Part shown: positions 15,936 through 26,401 of the stretch, piece by piece
Layout: every line of letters starts with the position of its first letter
Position numbering within the stretch: position 1 is the first letter of the stretch
Assembly: GCA_028291345.1 (NCBI GenBank)
Contig: JAQGIF010000377.1
Span: 1 to 45,788 of the forward strand
Direction: 5' to 3'
Length of the DNA: 45,788 nucleotides
From: Rhodospirillales bacterium
GTDB lineage: Bacteria; Pseudomonadota; Alphaproteobacteria; BOG-932; Roseiterribacteraceae
The notes under the pieces: generated by a model
Database searches by the model: none
Seen by the model: only the letters and a program-made list of their open reading frames with translations
What the model was told of the DNA's origin: nothing
Program-made: the position numbers and the translations under genes

Positions 15936-17179
15936 CGGTTCACGTCATAGGGGCCGGATTGTCCGGCTTGGCCGCCGCTGTTGCGCTGGCTGATAAGGGG
16001 CGGCGCGTCGTGGTCTATGAGGCGGCAGCGCAGCCCGGCGGCCGGTGTCGATCCTATCATGACCGTGAAATCGACCGGGTGATCGATAATGGCAACCACC
16101 TGGTTCTGTCGGGCAATGAAAACGTCCGGCGCTATTTGCGGCTTGTCGGGGCCACGGACCGGCTTGTCGGTCCGATAGGCGAAGGCTTCCGGTTCCTGGA
16201 CCTAGCGCGGGGACGCAGTTTCGCCGTGCGGCCCAATGACGGGCCGATCCCCTGGTGGATATGCGATGCCTCTCGACGCGTGCCCGACACCAGTGCCCTG
16301 AATTATCTTTCCACGATCCGACTGGCCTTCGCTCGGGCAGGCACGGCGGTTGCGGATATTCTGCCGCATGACGAACTCTATCGGGTCCTGTGGGAGCCTT
16401 TGGCAGTTTCGGCTTTGAATACCCCGGTCGAGGAGGCATCGGCGCAGGGCTTCTGGCGCGTGCTGGCGAAAACATTGGCGCGCGGTGGCTCGTTCGCACG
16501 TCCGCTTATCGCCCGCGAAACGCTGGCTGACGCGTTCGTGACACCCGGCGTCCAATTCCTGGCGGCACGCGGTAGCAGCGTTCGGCTCGGAACGCGGATC
16601 AAGCGGCTGGTCTTCACCGGGCAACGCGTCAGCGGATTTATGTCGGATTGCGGCGACGAGGATTGGACCGCCGGAGACCGGATGATCATGGCGGCACCGC
16701 CGGCAATAGCCGAACGCCTGGTTCCTGGGCTCCAAGCGCCTGGAGCGGACGAACCGATTGTTAATGCGCATTTCGCGACATCGGATCCCGAGGGAACGCC
16801 GCTGGAGGTCGTCGCCGTCGTCGGCGGCGCGGCCCATTGGGTGTTCCGGCGCCCCGGCCTCGCAAGCGTTACGGTGAGCGCGGCCCGTGCGATGGTAGAC
16901 GAGCCGGCTGAGACGCTGGCGCCACGTTTATGGGCGGATGTAGCGCGCGCATTTCCAGCATTGGGCCCGGCGATGCCGCCGTACAGGATCATCAAGGAAA
17001 AACGTGCGACAATCCGCCAGTCGCCGGCTGACGAAGCAGTCCGGCCCGATTTTTTGACGAAATACGATAATCTGTGGCTGGCCGGAGATTGGACCCGGAC
17101 AGGTCTGCCCGCGACGATCGAGGGCAGCCTGTTATCAGGTTTTCGCGCCGCCGAAGCCGCGCTCAAGGCTGGCAGTTAG
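15932..17179 (+). CDS. hpnE: Hydroxysqualene reductase, FAD-dependent
   Basis: HpnE reduces hydroxysqualene to squalene, the last step of the three-enzyme HpnCDE route. The 415 aa protein has the N-terminal Rossmann FAD motif V-I-G-A-G-L-S-G-L with the downstream [11 protein letters not shown] of amine oxidase/phytoene-desaturase-like flavoproteins. It also has the C-terminal flavin motif L-A-G-D-W-T. Its start overlaps the hpnCD stop by 4 bases, so translation is coupled and the whole squalene pathway comes from one transcript. Its last 4 bases overlap the end of cysK on the opposite strand. Confidence 0.95.
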   Translation: MTVHVIGAGLSGLAAAVALADKGRRVVVYEAAAQPGGRCRSYHDREIDRVIDNGNHLVLSGNENVRRYLRLVGATDRLVGPIGEGFRFLDLARGRSFAVRPNDGPIPWWICDASRRVPDTSALNYLSTIRLAFARAGTAVADILPHDELYRVLWEPLAVSALNTPVEEASAQGFWRVLAKTLARGGSFARPLIARETLADAFVTPGVQFLAARGSSVRLGTRIKRLVFTGQRVSGFMSDCGDEDWTAGDRMIMAAPPAIAERLVPGLQAPGADEPIVNAHFATSDPEGTPLEVVAVVGGAAHWVFRRPGLASVTVSAARAMVDEPAETLAPRLWADVARAFPALGPAMPPYRIIKEKRATIRQSPADEAVRPDFLTKYDNLWLAGDWTRTGLPATIEGSLLSGFRAAEAALKAGS

Positions 17180-18147
17180 TCGAGACCTTCGAACAAGGCA
17201 GTGCTGAGATAACGTTCGGCGAAGCTCGGGACGATGATCACAATGACCTTCCCGGACATCTCAGGCCGGCTACCGACCTCGATCCCGGCCGCGATCGCCG
17301 CGCCCGACGAAATTCCGACCGGGAGCCCTTCGACCCTGGCGCTCAGGCGCGCCATGTCCATCGCCGTCGTGTTCGAAATGCGAATGACCTCGTCGATCAG
17401 GGCGGTATTCAGGATCGGCGGGATAAAGCCCGCGCCGATCCCCTGAATTTTGTGCGGCCCGGGGACGCCGCCCGAAAGGACCGGACTATCCTCCGGCTCA
17501 ACCGCGACTGCGCGGAACGATGGCTTGCGTGCCTTTAATACATCGGCAACGCCGGTCAGCGTGCCGCCGGTGCCGACACCGGAAATCAGGACGTCCGCCC
17601 GGCCTGCCGTATCGTTCCAGATTTCCTCCGCCGTCGTGTGGCGATGAATCTCGGGATTGGCCTCATTGGCGAATTGCTGCGGCATGAAACTATCGGGAAT
17701 TTCCTTCAGCAACGCTTCGGCGCGCGAGATGGCGCCGCGCATACCCGCAGCGGCCGGCGTGAGTTCGGTTTTAGCCCCAAGCAGCAGCAGCATCTTGCGG
17801 CGCTCCAGCGACATGCTTTCCGGCATCGTCAGGATCAGGCGATAACCCTTGGCGGCGCAGACGAATGCCAACGCGATACCAGTATTGCCGGACGTCGGTT
17901 CGATGATCGTGGTATTCGGGCCGATCTGGCCGGCGGCCTCCCCGGCCTCGATCATGGCAAGGCCGATACGATCCTTGACGCTGGCAAGCGGATTGAAGAA
18001 TTCGAGCTTGGCCAGGAGCTCCGCCTTTACGCCCGTGCGCGCCTCGAGCTTACGCAGCCGTACGAGCGGGGTGGCGCCGATCGTGTCGATGACGCTGTCA
18101 TAAATCCGGCCCCGGAACTCCGGCTTGTGCGTGCTATCGGTCGCCAT
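17176..18147 (-). CDS. cysK: Cysteine synthase
   Basis: This O-acetylserine sulfhydrylase of 323 aa is PLP-dependent and makes cysteine from O-acetylserine and sulfide. The PLP lysine is K58 in S-V-K-D-R. The substrate loop P-T-S-G-N-T-G and the phosphate-binding G-V-G-T-G-G-T are present. It follows an Rrf2 regulator gene on the same strand, with 147 bases between them that hold a dyad (18166-18192) close to its start codon. CysK rather than CysM is favoured by length and by the T-S-G-N-T-G-I context. Confidence 0.94.
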   Translation of the reverse strand: MATDSTHKPEFRGRIYDSVIDTIGATPLVRLRKLEARTGVKAELLAKLEFFNPLASVKDRIGLAMIEAGEAAGQIGPNTTIIEPTSGNTGIALAFVCAAKGYRLILTMPESMSLERRKMLLLLGAKTELTPAAAGMRGAISRAEALLKEIPDSFMPQQFANEANPEIHRHTTAEEIWNDTAGRADVLISGVGTGGTLTGVADVLKARKPSFRAVAVEPEDSPVLSGGVPGPHKIQGIGAGFIPPILNTALIDEVIRISNTTAMDMARLSARVEGLPVGISSGAAIAAGIEVGSRPEMSGKVIVIIVPSFAERYLSTALFEGLD

Positions 18148-18165
18148 AATTCCCCCTGTTGCCTT

Positions 18166-18192
18166 GTGAAAATTCTAAAACTACGAATTCAC
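18166..18192 (-). promoter_or_regulatory. Possible regulator-binding dyad upstream of cysK
   Basis: GTGAA at 18166-18170 and TTCAC at 18188-18192 form an interrupted inverted repeat, with A/T-rich AATTC-type sequence inside each arm. It lies about 20-45 bases before the cysK start codon, where an Rrf2/CymR-type repressor encoded by the adjacent gene could bind. No motif model for this regulator was available, so this is a suggestion only. Confidence 0.35.
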
Positions 18193-18294
18193 TGAGGATA
18201 TAGCGCGGCGTCGCCGGAAAAAACATCTTTGTCGTTGGCCCCCGGACAATCCGAGGCAGCAAGCTGCCCGGCAAAGCGTCCTGGGGCTTAATCG

Positions 18295-18750
18295 TCAGAT
18301 CGAGAAATCGGCCGTGTTTGCCGCGACGCTGTCGATCCCGGTCTCACGTGCTCTCAAGCACAGGTCCTCGATCGTGATCTTCTCCAATTCCTTCGTCCAT
18401 GTGGCGACGAGATCGAGGCATAGCGGGCGAACGATCTCTTGGCCGAGTGGGGAACCGGGGGGGATATCGAACGGGTCGCCGGTGGCTTCGGTGCTGCGTA
18501 CCGCCTCGGCGATTTCTGCCAGGGTAATCTTCCGTCGCTCGCGCGCTAGCCGATAACCGCCGCGCGGCCCACGCACGCCGTCTAGAATGCCGGCGCGCAC
18601 CAGCTGCTGGAGAACCGGTTCGAGGTAGCGGCGGGGAATTCCCTGGCGGCTATTGATTTCACGGCTTTGCACCGGTTGGGCACCGGAATTATAGGCGATA
18701 TCGAGTACAGCCTCGATCGCGAACATGAGTTTCTTTGAAAGTCTTAACAT
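18295..18750 (-). CDS. Rrf2-family regulator beside cysK, 151 aa
   Basis: The winged-helix Rrf2 domain is complete: R-Q-G-I-P-R-R-Y-L-E-P-V-L-Q-Q-L-V-R-A-G-I-L and the wing R-G-P-R-G-G-Y-R-L. Only two cysteines exist, C111 and C131, too few and wrongly placed for the IscR-type Fe-S site. Regulation by a ligand or protein partner, as for CymR with CysK in Firmicutes, is therefore a reasonable hypothesis. Position between dut (3 bases upstream) and cysK supports a role in cysteine or sulfur control. It shares its domain layout with the 172 aa Rrf2 protein at the left end of this window. Confidence 0.88.
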   Translation of the reverse strand: MLRLSKKLMFAIEAVLDIAYNSGAQPVQSREINSRQGIPRRYLEPVLQQLVRAGILDGVRGPRGGYRLARERRKITLAEIAEAVRSTEATGDPFDIPPGSPLGQEIVRPLCLDLVATWTKELEKITIEDLCLRARETGIDSVAANTADFSI

Positions 18751-18753
18751 TCG

Positions 18754-19212
18754 CTATGCACCAGTTTGTCCAAGTCCAGTCGATCCAAAACCACCTTCGC
18801 CGCGCACCGTTTCCGGCAGTGATTCCGCCATTTCCCAACGAATTTGCATTACCGGCGCCACTATTAACTGTGCAATCCGGGCATTTGGTTCCACCACGAA
18901 CGGGGCATTGCCCAAATTTATCAGAATCGCCTTGATTTCACCCCGATAGTCGGCATCGATCGTGCCCGGACTGTTCAAGATGGTGACGCCATGCTTCGCA
19001 GCCAAGCCCGACCTTGGCCGTACTTGCGCCTCGAAGCCGACGGGCAGGGCGATGGCGATCCCCGTTGGAATCATCACCCGCTGTCCGGGAGCAATCGTTA
19101 CCGGTTCGGCGAGGGCGGCCATCAGGTCGAGCCCCGCCGCATGAGGGGTCGCGTAACTGGGCAGCTCCATATGCGCGCCGTGCGGCAAGCGAACGATAGG
19201 AATCGATGTCAT
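18754..19212 (-). CDS. dut: dUTP diphosphatase
   Basis: This trimeric dUTPase hydrolyses dUTP to dUMP and pyrophosphate, keeping uracil out of DNA. All five family motifs are present in the 152 aa product: [31 protein letters not shown]; and the C-terminal G-G-F-G-S-T-G arm. The ATG at 19212 overlaps the coaBC stop as A-T-G-A; a longer open frame reaches back into coaBC and is rejected. The coaBC-dut pairing is common in Proteobacteria. Confidence 0.95.
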   Translation of the reverse strand: MTSIPIVRLPHGAHMELPSYATPHAAGLDLMAALAEPVTIAPGQRVMIPTGIAIALPVGFEAQVRPRSGLAAKHGVTILNSPGTIDADYRGEIKAILINLGNAPFVVEPNARIAQLIVAPVMQIRWEMAESLPETVRGEGGFGSTGLGQTGA

Positions 19213-20483
19213 GCGGATGAAGCCGTTCCAGTTTGTTGTTCGATGATAGCATTCGTCGTCAAATAGTCGGCGACAGCGGCGGCCAACCGTCTGCCCACTT
19301 CCTGTTTGGAACCACGAGGCCAAAGCTCCGATCCGGCCGCCGTCACTAAGGTGACGCTGTTATAGTTACTGCCAAATACAGTAGAATCCTGCGTTGCGGC
19401 ATTCGCGACGATCCAATCGCATCCTTTGGAAACCAACTTGGCTGTGGCGTTTTCGATCAAATTCTCGGTCTCCAGCGCAAACCCCACGACTAAAGCGGGG
19501 CGCAGTGTGCCGGCCTTTGAAAGGGCGGCCAGAATGTCCAGCGTCTCGATCAAACGAATTTCCGGAACCGCGGCGCCGGCCTTCTTTTTGAGCTTTTGCG
19601 GGGCAGGATCGGCCGGCCGCCAGTCCGTGACGGCGGCAGCGCAAATGGCGGCGTCGACAGGCAGTGCTGCCCGGCATGCTGCCAGCATCTCTTCGGCGCT
19701 CTCGACGCGCACGATCTTGACGCCGGATGGAGGGGGCTCGACCGTCGGGCCGGAAACCAAGATGGTCTCAGCACCAAGGCTGGCGAATGCTTCGGCTATC
19801 GCATGTCCCTGTTTGCCCGATGAGCGGTTGCTGATGTACCGCACCGGGTCGATGGCTTCCTGGGTAGGACCGCTGGTGATCAGCACCCGCCGCCCCGCAA
19901 ATGGACCGGATTTCGTTCTGGCGAAATGTTGAGAAATCACCAGCAATATCTCGGCCGGTTCGGCCATCCGGCCCATACCAAACTCGCCACAGGCCATCGG
20001 CCCGGGCGCCGGCCCCACTTTGGCGACGCCCCGGCTTTCCAAGGTAGCGATGTTGGCGATCGTGGCAGGGTGCTCCCACATCCGCACATTCATCGCCGGC
20101 GCGATCAGAACCGGCTTGTCGGCGGCAAGCAGCATGGTCGATGCCAGATCGTCCGCCATGCCGGCGACCATTTTCGCGAGCAGGTCCGCACTGGCCGGAG
20201 CGATCACGATGAGGTCGGCCTCGCGCGATAGGCGAATATGGCCCATCTCAGCCTCGTCGGTCAGCGACCACAGATCCGTATAGACCTTATCCTCAGTCAG
20301 TGCTCCGACGCTGAGCGCAGTGACGAACTCCGCCCCGGCCGGCGTCAGCACCGCACGAACCGACGCGCCCGACTTGCGCAGTAGGCGAATCAATTCCAGC
20401 GCTTTATACGCGGCGATCCCACCCGAAATGACGAGGAGAATTCGCTTGGCCGTCAGGTCGGGCAGTTGCGTCGGTTCAGCCAA
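19209..20483 (-). CDS. coaBC: Bifunctional CoaBC, coenzyme A synthesis
   Basis: Phosphopantothenoylcysteine decarboxylase (CoaC, about residues 12-185) is fused to phosphopantothenate-cysteine ligase (CoaB, about 200-424), as is usual in bacteria. The decarboxylase has the flavin-binding S-G-G-I-A-A-Y-K, catalytic H82 (M-G-H-I), the P-A-M-N-x-x-M-W motif and C165 in G-P-M-A-C-G. The ligase half has [10 protein letters not shown]. It is translationally coupled to dut and follows ubiE after 84 bases. Confidence 0.96.
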   Translation of the reverse strand: MAEPTQLPDLTAKRILLVISGGIAAYKALELIRLLRKSGASVRAVLTPAGAEFVTALSVGALTEDKVYTDLWSLTDEAEMGHIRLSREADLIVIAPASADLLAKMVAGMADDLASTMLLAADKPVLIAPAMNVRMWEHPATIANIATLESRGVAKVGPAPGPMACGEFGMGRMAEPAEILLVISQHFARTKSGPFAGRRVLITSGPTQEAIDPVRYISNRSSGKQGHAIAEAFASLGAETILVSGPTVEPPPSGVKIVRVESAEEMLAACRAALPVDAAICAAAVTDWRPADPAPQKLKKKAGAAVPEIRLIETLDILAALSKAGTLRPALVVGFALETENLIENATAKLVSKGCDWIVANAATQDSTVFGSNYNSVTLVTAAGSELWPRGSKQEVGRRLAAAVADYLTTNAIIEQQTGTASSA

Positions 20484-20567
20484 TGAATGTGTCCGTTAGG
20501 AATTCACCCGGGCGTATAACGAAATTTAGGTGTGCTGACAGCCCGTATCAAGAACAGTGCCTTTATG

Positions 20568-21323
20568 TCAAATTCGCCTAGCGCGATGGATGGCCGCAAT
20601 GCCGGCCGAAAGGTTGCGATAGCTGATGAATGCGAAGCCCGCGCGCTCCATGCGTTCGATCAATACCTCCTGCGTTGGGAAGCGTCGGATGCTTTCCACC
20701 AGATAGGCATAGGCATCGCGATCCTGGGCGATTAAGGCGCCCAGGCGCGGGATCACGGCCTCGGAATAGGCATCGTAAATTTTCCGTAGCGGCAAGATAG
20801 CCACGCGGCTGAACTCCAGACAAAAAAAGCGACCGCCAGGTTTCAGCACTCTGCGGGCCTCGCACAGGGCAGCGTCGATATCGGTAACGTTCCTGAGACC
20901 GAAGGCAATGGTGTAGGCATCGAAACTGCGATCGGGGAAGGGCAGGCATTCCGCGTTGCCGACCGCCCAGGACATGCCCGAGAGCTTGCCCCGATCCATC
21001 GCCCGGTCGCGGCCCTGGCTCAGCATGGCCTCGTTGATATCGCACAGAATGGCCGGCCCGCCGCCGGAGCTCCGCCAGCCGGTCGCGATATCGCCGGTAC
21101 CTGCCGCGACATCCAGAAGCGCTTCATGCGGACGGGGATTGAGGTCGCGAATGAACCGCGCCTTCCAGACCCGGTGCACGCCAGCGGACATCAGGTCATT
21201 CATGAGATCATAGCGGCTCGCAACCCGGTCGAACACGCCGCGGACGAGGCCGGTCTTCTCGGACGGATCGACCGCGCGGTCCCCGAACCAGGCGCCTTCA
21301 GGCGATGAAATGTTGCGATTCAT
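20568..21323 (-). CDS. ubiE: Ubiquinone/menaquinone C-methyltransferase
   Basis: This class I SAM-dependent methyltransferase of quinone synthesis is about 251 aa long. It shows S-R-Y-D-L-M-N-D-L-M-S near the N-terminus, SAM motif I L-L-D-V-A-A-G-T-G-D-I-A, F-G-L-R-N-V-T-D and the C-terminal L-S-A-G-I-A-A-I-H. The ATG at 21323 fits the usual N-terminus; ATG 21335 or TTG 21344 are alternatives. In many alphaproteobacteria ubiB lies between ubiE and coaBC. Here only 84 bases separate them and no ubiB is present. Confidence 0.93.
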   Translation of the reverse strand: MNRNISSPEGAWFGDRAVDPSEKTGLVRGVFDRVASRYDLMNDLMSAGVHRVWKARFIRDLNPRPHEALLDVAAGTGDIATGWRSSGGGPAILCDINEAMLSQGRDRAMDRGKLSGMSWAVGNAECLPFPDRSFDAYTIAFGLRNVTDIDAALCEARRVLKPGGRFFCLEFSRVAILPLRKIYDAYSEAVIPRLGALIAQDRDAYAYLVESIRRFPTQEVLIERMERAGFAFISYRNLSAGIAAIHRARRI

Positions 21324-21380
21324 GCTGGGGATCATATCGGGCAATTCATTGTGTCGCCAGATTAGCAGGGAGAGTTTGTA

Positions 21381-24158
21381 TTATATTTCTGTGACAAGCG
21401 GTGCGGGCATCAGGAAGCGCCGCGTTTCATCGACCGCTTCCGCCAAGCCGACTCGCCGCATCTCGACGCCTGCCGGAAATGCGCCGGAAAGTCGCGACGG
21501 CATCATCGGGTCCAGCAGAACGAAGACGCCGGTATCGTCGGCACGACGGATCAGGCGTCCATAGGCCTGACGTAACCTGCGCCGAGTCAGTCTCTCGTCC
21601 CAGGTCTTGCCGCCGAACGCCGCGCGGCGCGCCTTATGCAGAATATCCGGTCGCGGCCAAGGCACACGGTCGAAGACGATCAGCCGCAAGGCGCGGCCCG
21701 GCACATCCACCCCATCGCGGATTGCGTCGGTGCCAAGCAGGCAGGCATCCTCCTCTGCGCGGAAGATTTCAATCAACGTCGAGACGTCCAGCCCGTCAAG
21801 ATGCTGAGCATAGAGCGAAAGCCCGGCCATTTCGAGCGGATCGGCGATCCGTTCATGCACTGCCTTGAGCCGCTGTACCGCCGTGAAGAGTCCCAACGAA
21901 CCGCCGCCGGCCGCGAGGAACAACGAACGATAGGCCGCGGCGACCTGATCCAGATCGTCCTTGCGGACGTCGTTGACGACGAACACACGCGTATGCCCTG
22001 CATAATCGAATGGGGAGGGCACCTGGGCACGCACAGGCGGCATCGCCAGATGGCGGGATCCGGTAACCTCCGCCGCCGCAGCCCAATCCTCTTCGATATT
22101 TCCAGTGCCATCGGTCAGCGTCGCCGAGGTCACAACCATACCATGGGCCTGCGCACCGACCGTCGCGGCGAATGGTACAGTCGGATCGACATGGTGGCGA
22201 TAATAACCGAAATCGATATCGCGGCCCTCGCTGCGCTCGATCCCGAACCAATCGATGAAATCCGGCGACGCGGTGCCACGGAGACCCTTCAGCATCGTGC
22301 GCCATGCAGACAAGGTGAGCGTACCGCGTCGCACAAGCGTGCGGGCCATGGCGTCCAGGCGGCGGCGATCCTCGCTCACCAGCTTCTCCGCCTCGTCGCC
22401 GAGCTTTTCCGATAGCTTGCGGGCCAGTGCAGCGATTGGCTTTTCCAGCGCCCCAAGCGCCAGCTCCAGCCCATCGGCCGCCTCCAGCAAATCGGCGGGA
22501 GCAGGGCGTGGCTCGGTTTCCAGGCTGTACATGCTGTGACTGCCCTCGGCCCGGGCATAAACGAGATGGCGGAGCGCGAACAGGAACTGCTCGGTCGGAC
22601 CACGCGCCTGGTTTCCCGCCAATCTTTGTGTCCAGCCATCGCCCGGCAGACTGCGCGCGGCCTCGTTGATCTGGTCGAGCAGGGTCAGCATCGTCTCGTC
22701 GCCGGCTGCGAGATCCTCGATCCGCCGTTTCAGGCCGCGCGCCCGGCTGCGCGTCGCGGTCTCGCTACCGATCAGCCAGCGTCGCAGTTCGGCGGTCTCC
22801 TGTGCGGTCAGATGGGCGGCGAAGGCGCTGTCGGCGGCGTCGAAGATGTGGTGACCTTCGTCGAAGACATAGCGCGTCGGTAGATGCGCATCCTCGACCC
22901 CGCCCAGCGCAGCCTGGATCATTACCAGCGCATGGTTGGCGATCACGATATCGGCGCGGCGGCCGCGTCTGACATTGCGTTCGATGAAACAGCGCCGGTA
23001 GTGCTCGCAGGCGCTATAGACGCATTCCCCCCGGCGGTCGGCGAGGCCGAATGTGCGGCCCCGACCATGCAGCTCCGACAGCCAGCCCGGGAAATCGCCA
23101 CCGGTCAGGTCCCCGTCACGCGTCGCCGCGGCCCATCTAGCCATCAGGCCAAGTCCGACCGCGCTGCCAGCCTGTAAAGTCGTTCCGCGAACGGCCTCGG
23201 CGAAATTCAGCAGGCACAGATAATTCTCGCGCCCCTTGCGGATCACGACCCGCTCGGCCTTTTCGGCCGGATCGATGAAACGCCGCCCCAACTCGTCGTC
23301 GATCTGGTGCTGCAGGTTGCGGGTGTAAGTCGAGACCCAAACCGGCGCGCGATTGCGCTCTGCCCAGACAGTTGCGGCGGCCAGATAGCCCAGCGTCTTG
23401 CCGACGCCGGTACCGGCCTCGGCGATAACCGCGTTCGGCCCGTCTGGATTTTCGCGCGGCGTGAATGCGCTGGTGATGGCGCTGGCGAAATCGGCCTGCT
23501 GCGGACGCGGTTCGGCGGAATAACCGCGTTCGACCGCGATCATCTCGGCCAGACGCTTCCGGGCCTCGTTGGGGGTTACCGGAATTTGGCCGGGCGGCCC
23601 TTCGGGCGGCTCGTCCTCCCATTCCGGCAGGCCGCGCCAGATATCGAAGACCCGGTTTTGCCCCTGTGCGCGTGCCGCCGCACCGAGCGCAGCCATGACC
23701 GCGGGACCCCAGCTCCATCCGCCGCGCTGCATCGCATCGGCGAGACCGGCTATGTCCGAATGGGAATCCGCCCGGCCTGCGGCTAGATCGCTCAGCAGCC
23801 GGCGGGCGATATCCACAATCGCGACGCATTCGGCGGACAAGCCTTTGGGTTCTGGCAGGCCGAGCCATGCCGCAAGCCCGCGGACAGTAGGCAGGCAAAA
23901 ACGTGCGGGATGGACGAAGGCAAACAGGTCCAGGAGGTCGAATGCGGGAAAACGGTCGATACCCAGGCGTCGGGCCACCGACCCTCGATGGCAAACGATC
24001 GCACCCAAGACGGCACGCTCCGCCGCCTGGCGCGGCGTCAGGTCCTCGATCTCACCGTCCGGCGTCAGCCAGACAGCATGGCGCGCGGTCAGCGCCAATG
24101 CGCCGGCATCCGGCAGAACGATACGGGCAGGGGCGGGTAGCCCCGCTGATTGCGTCAT
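21381..24158 (-). CDS. DinG/XPD-like superfamily 2 helicase, 925 aa
   Basis: This ATP-dependent DNA helicase of the iron-sulfur XPD/DinG group has Walker A A-E-A-G-T-G-V-G-K-T at 246-255. The Walker B variant D-E-G-H is at 433-436, and motif VI is Q-A-Y-G-R-L-I-R-R. Four cysteines, C315, C379, C384 and C390, lie between them at the place of the [4Fe-4S] cluster of this group. About 220 residues precede the helicase core and show no recognised domain. Such proteins unwind 5'-to-3' and deal with R-loops, forks or damaged DNA; the exact role here is not known. It is divergent from lysK and lies 57 bases upstream of ubiE. Confidence 0.9.
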   Translation of the reverse strand: MTQSAGLPAPARIVLPDAGALALTARHAVWLTPDGEIEDLTPRQAAERAVLGAIVCHRGSVARRLGIDRFPAFDLLDLFAFVHPARFCLPTVRGLAAWLGLPEPKGLSAECVAIVDIARRLLSDLAAGRADSHSDIAGLADAMQRGGWSWGPAVMAALGAAARAQGQNRVFDIWRGLPEWEDEPPEGPPGQIPVTPNEARKRLAEMIAVERGYSAEPRPQQADFASAITSAFTPRENPDGPNAVIAEAGTGVGKTLGYLAAATVWAERNRAPVWVSTYTRNLQHQIDDELGRRFIDPAEKAERVVIRKGRENYLCLLNFAEAVRGTTLQAGSAVGLGLMARWAAATRDGDLTGGDFPGWLSELHGRGRTFGLADRRGECVYSACEHYRRCFIERNVRRGRRADIVIANHALVMIQAALGGVEDAHLPTRYVFDEGHHIFDAADSAFAAHLTAQETAELRRWLIGSETATRSRARGLKRRIEDLAAGDETMLTLLDQINEAARSLPGDGWTQRLAGNQARGPTEQFLFALRHLVYARAEGSHSMYSLETEPRPAPADLLEAADGLELALGALEKPIAALARKLSEKLGDEAEKLVSEDRRRLDAMARTLVRRGTLTLSAWRTMLKGLRGTASPDFIDWFGIERSEGRDIDFGYYRHHVDPTVPFAATVGAQAHGMVVTSATLTDGTGNIEEDWAAAAEVTGSRHLAMPPVRAQVPSPFDYAGHTRVFVVNDVRKDDLDQVAAAYRSLFLAAGGGSLGLFTAVQRLKAVHERIADPLEMAGLSLYAQHLDGLDVSTLIEIFRAEEDACLLGTDAIRDGVDVPGRALRLIVFDRVPWPRPDILHKARRAAFGGKTWDERLTRRRLRQAYGRLIRRADDTGVFVLLDPMMPSRLSGAFPAGVEMRRVGLAEAVDETRRFLMPAPLVTEI

Positions 24159-24238
24159 GATTCGCCAAGCCTAGGCTGATACTGCGGGTAAGTCAGCCTG
24201 CCCTGGCCTATATTGGGTTGCCCGCACCGCCCGCCACG

Positions 24239-24267
24239 TTGACCTCTAACCCCTCGATGAATAGGGT
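24239..24267 (+). promoter_or_regulatory. Possible promoter for lysK
   Basis: TTGACC at 24239-24244 and TAGGGT at 24262-24267 are separated by 17 bases. The -35 is near consensus and the -10 matches three of six positions. The start would lie about 23 bases before the lysK ATG. Confidence 0.4.
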
Positions 24268-24296
24268 CCGGCCGTCCATCGAGAGAGTTCGCTAAG

Positions 24297-25895
24297 ATGT
24301 TGTCCGCGTCGCCCGAGATTAAAAAAGCATTGACCACGGCCCGGGCCTGGCCGTTCGAAGAGGCACGCAAGCTTGTCGAGCGCTTTGCAAAGAAGCCGCC
24401 GGAAAAAGGCTATGTCCTGTTCGAGACCGGCTACGGCCCGTCGGGCTTGCCGCATATCGGCACATTCGGCGAAGTCGTACGGACATCGATGGTGCGGCAT
24501 GCCTTCACAACGATGTCGGATATCCCGACGCGCCTGTTCTGTTTCTCTGACGATATGGACGGGCTGCGCAAGGTGCCCGACAACATCCCGAACAAGGAGA
24601 TCGTCGCGGCGCATCTGGGCAAGCCGCTGACCGTCATCCCCGATCCCTTCGGCACGCATGACAGTTTCGGTCATCACAATAATGCCCGTCTTCGTGGATT
24701 TCTGGACAGTTTCGGGTTTCAGTACGAATTTCAGTCGGCGACTGACTGGTACACATCCGGCCGGTTCGACGAGACATTGCTGAACGTCCTTCGTCACTAT
24801 GAGGAGGTTATGGGGCTGATGCTGCCGACCCTGGGCGCTGAGCGGCAAGGGACCTATAGCCCGTTCCTGCCGATCTCTCCCTCGACCGGCCGCGTTCTTC
24901 AGGTGCCTCTCGTGGCGCGCGACGCCGATGCCGGAACGATCGCCTTCGCCGACGAGGATGGACGACTCTGCGAGGTTCCCGTGACCGGCGGACATTGCAA
25001 GCTGCAATGGAAGCCGGACTGGGCAATGCGCTGGGTCGCCCTCGGCGTCGATTACGAGATGTCGGGCAAGGATCTGATTCCCTCAGTCCAACTAGCGCAG
25101 AAGATCAGCCGGCTACTGGGTGGCAATCCGCCCGAAGGGTTCAGCTATGAGCTGTTTCTCGATGATAAGGGCCAAAAGATATCGAAATCGAAGGGCAATG
25201 GGCTCGCGGTGGAGGACTGGCTGCGCTATGCGCCACCCGAAAGCCTGTCGCTGTATATGTATCAACAGCCGCGGCGGGCGAAGCGGCTCTATTTCGATGT
25301 CATCCCGCGCGCAGTCGATGAATATATCACCTTCGCCCACAAGTACTCGGGCGAAACGCCGGAGGCGCAGCTCGAAAATCCGCTATGGCATATCCATAGC
25401 GGCAACCCACCGGCCTTCGACTGCCCGCTATCGTTCAACGTGCTGCTCAATCTCGCGGGCGTCGCGAATGCCGAGGACCCTGCTGTCCTGTGGGGCTTCA
25501 TCAGCCGCTACGTACCGGGCGCCACGCCGGCCGGCTCGCCCTTCCTCGGAAGGCTGGTCGAATATGCGATCAATTACTATCGCGATTTCGTGAAGCCGGC
25601 GAAGCGCTTCCGCGCAGCCGACGAGACGGAACGCGCGGCCCTGACCGAACTCTCCGCCAGCCTGGCGGCAATGCCGCTCGACAGTACGGCAGAGGCGATC
25701 CAGACCGAGATCTATGAAATCGGCAAGCGCCATCCATTCCCGGAACTGAAAGATTGGTTCAAGGCGATCTATGCCGTCCTGTTCGGGCAGAGCGAAGGGC
25801 CGCGCATGGGCTCGTTCGCCCAGCTTTACGGCATTGCCGAGACCAAAGCGCTGATCGACGACGCGCTAGCCGGCAAATTCGTCGATGCTGCTTAA
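24297..25895 (+). CDS. lysK: Lysyl-tRNA synthetase, class I
   Basis: This is the archaeal-type class I LysRS, found in place of the class II enzyme in many alphaproteobacteria. The nucleotide-binding signature is P-H-I-G at 52-55 and the second is K-I-S-K-S at 294-298. The length of 532 aa is typical. It charges tRNA-Lys and is essential when no LysS exists. The last 11 bases overlap the start of the gtrA-like gene, so that gene is likely coexpressed. Confidence 0.96.
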   Translation: MLSASPEIKKALTTARAWPFEEARKLVERFAKKPPEKGYVLFETGYGPSGLPHIGTFGEVVRTSMVRHAFTTMSDIPTRLFCFSDDMDGLRKVPDNIPNKEIVAAHLGKPLTVIPDPFGTHDSFGHHNNARLRGFLDSFGFQYEFQSATDWYTSGRFDETLLNVLRHYEEVMGLMLPTLGAERQGTYSPFLPISPSTGRVLQVPLVARDADAGTIAFADEDGRLCEVPVTGGHCKLQWKPDWAMRWVALGVDYEMSGKDLIPSVQLAQKISRLLGGNPPEGFSYELFLDDKGQKISKSKGNGLAVEDWLRYAPPESLSLYMYQQPRRAKRLYFDVIPRAVDEYITFAHKYSGETPEAQLENPLWHIHSGNPPAFDCPLSFNVLLNLAGVANAEDPAVLWGFISRYVPGATPAGSPFLGRLVEYAINYYRDFVKPAKRFRAADETERAALTELSASLAAMPLDSTAEAIQTEIYEIGKRHPFPELKDWFKAIYAVLFGQSEGPRMGSFAQLYGIAETKALIDDALAGKFVDAA

Positions 25896-26325
25896 GCGGG
25901 TCTACGAAGCACGTTCCGAGGGACAGCGGCAATTCGTGAAATTTGGCCTTGTCGGTGGCGTCGGCTTCGTCGTCGATGCCGGCACGTTCTTCTTGCTGAC
26001 GCATTATCTGGGCTTCGGGCTTGTGACCGCGCGGGTCATGTCGTCGTTGGTCTTCGGCATGACCGCGACCTGGCTACTGAACCGCTATCTGACTTTCGCC
26101 AACCAGCGCGGGGGATCGATCCTTGGACAGTATCTGCGCTTCGCCACCGCGAACATTATCGGCAATCTGCTCAATATCGGCACCCACGCCTTGTTGGTCG
26201 AGAATCTAGCATTTTTCCACCGTTCTCCGCTTCTTGGAATCGTCGCGGGAACTTTCGTAGGGCTGGTTTTCAACTTCACCGGCTCAAAATATTTCGTTTT
26301 TCGGCCGGCTAACTCTCAATCATAG
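25885..26325 (+). CDS. GtrA-family membrane protein, 146 aa
   Basis: Four membrane helices and the GtrA signature are visible: [16 protein letters not shown] near the N-terminus and [11 protein letters not shown] at the end. GtrA proteins are thought to flip polyprenyl-phosphate-linked sugars across the inner membrane. The ATG overlaps the end of lysK by 11 bases. The next two genes, a multi-pass protein and a GtrB-like transferase, complete the set expected for a Gtr glycosylation system. Confidence 0.92.
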   Translation: MLLKRVYEARSEGQRQFVKFGLVGGVGFVVDAGTFFLLTHYLGFGLVTARVMSSLVFGMTATWLLNRYLTFANQRGGSILGQYLRFATANIIGNLLNIGTHALLVENLAFFHRSPLLGIVAGTFVGLVFNFTGSKYFVFRPANSQS

Positions 26326-26401
26326 ATCGGCAACGCCTGTCGCCACTGTGAAAACACGGCTTTGCCTTGGCGGAGCCATCATCAGCCGGTAATAGGGTCT
26401 G

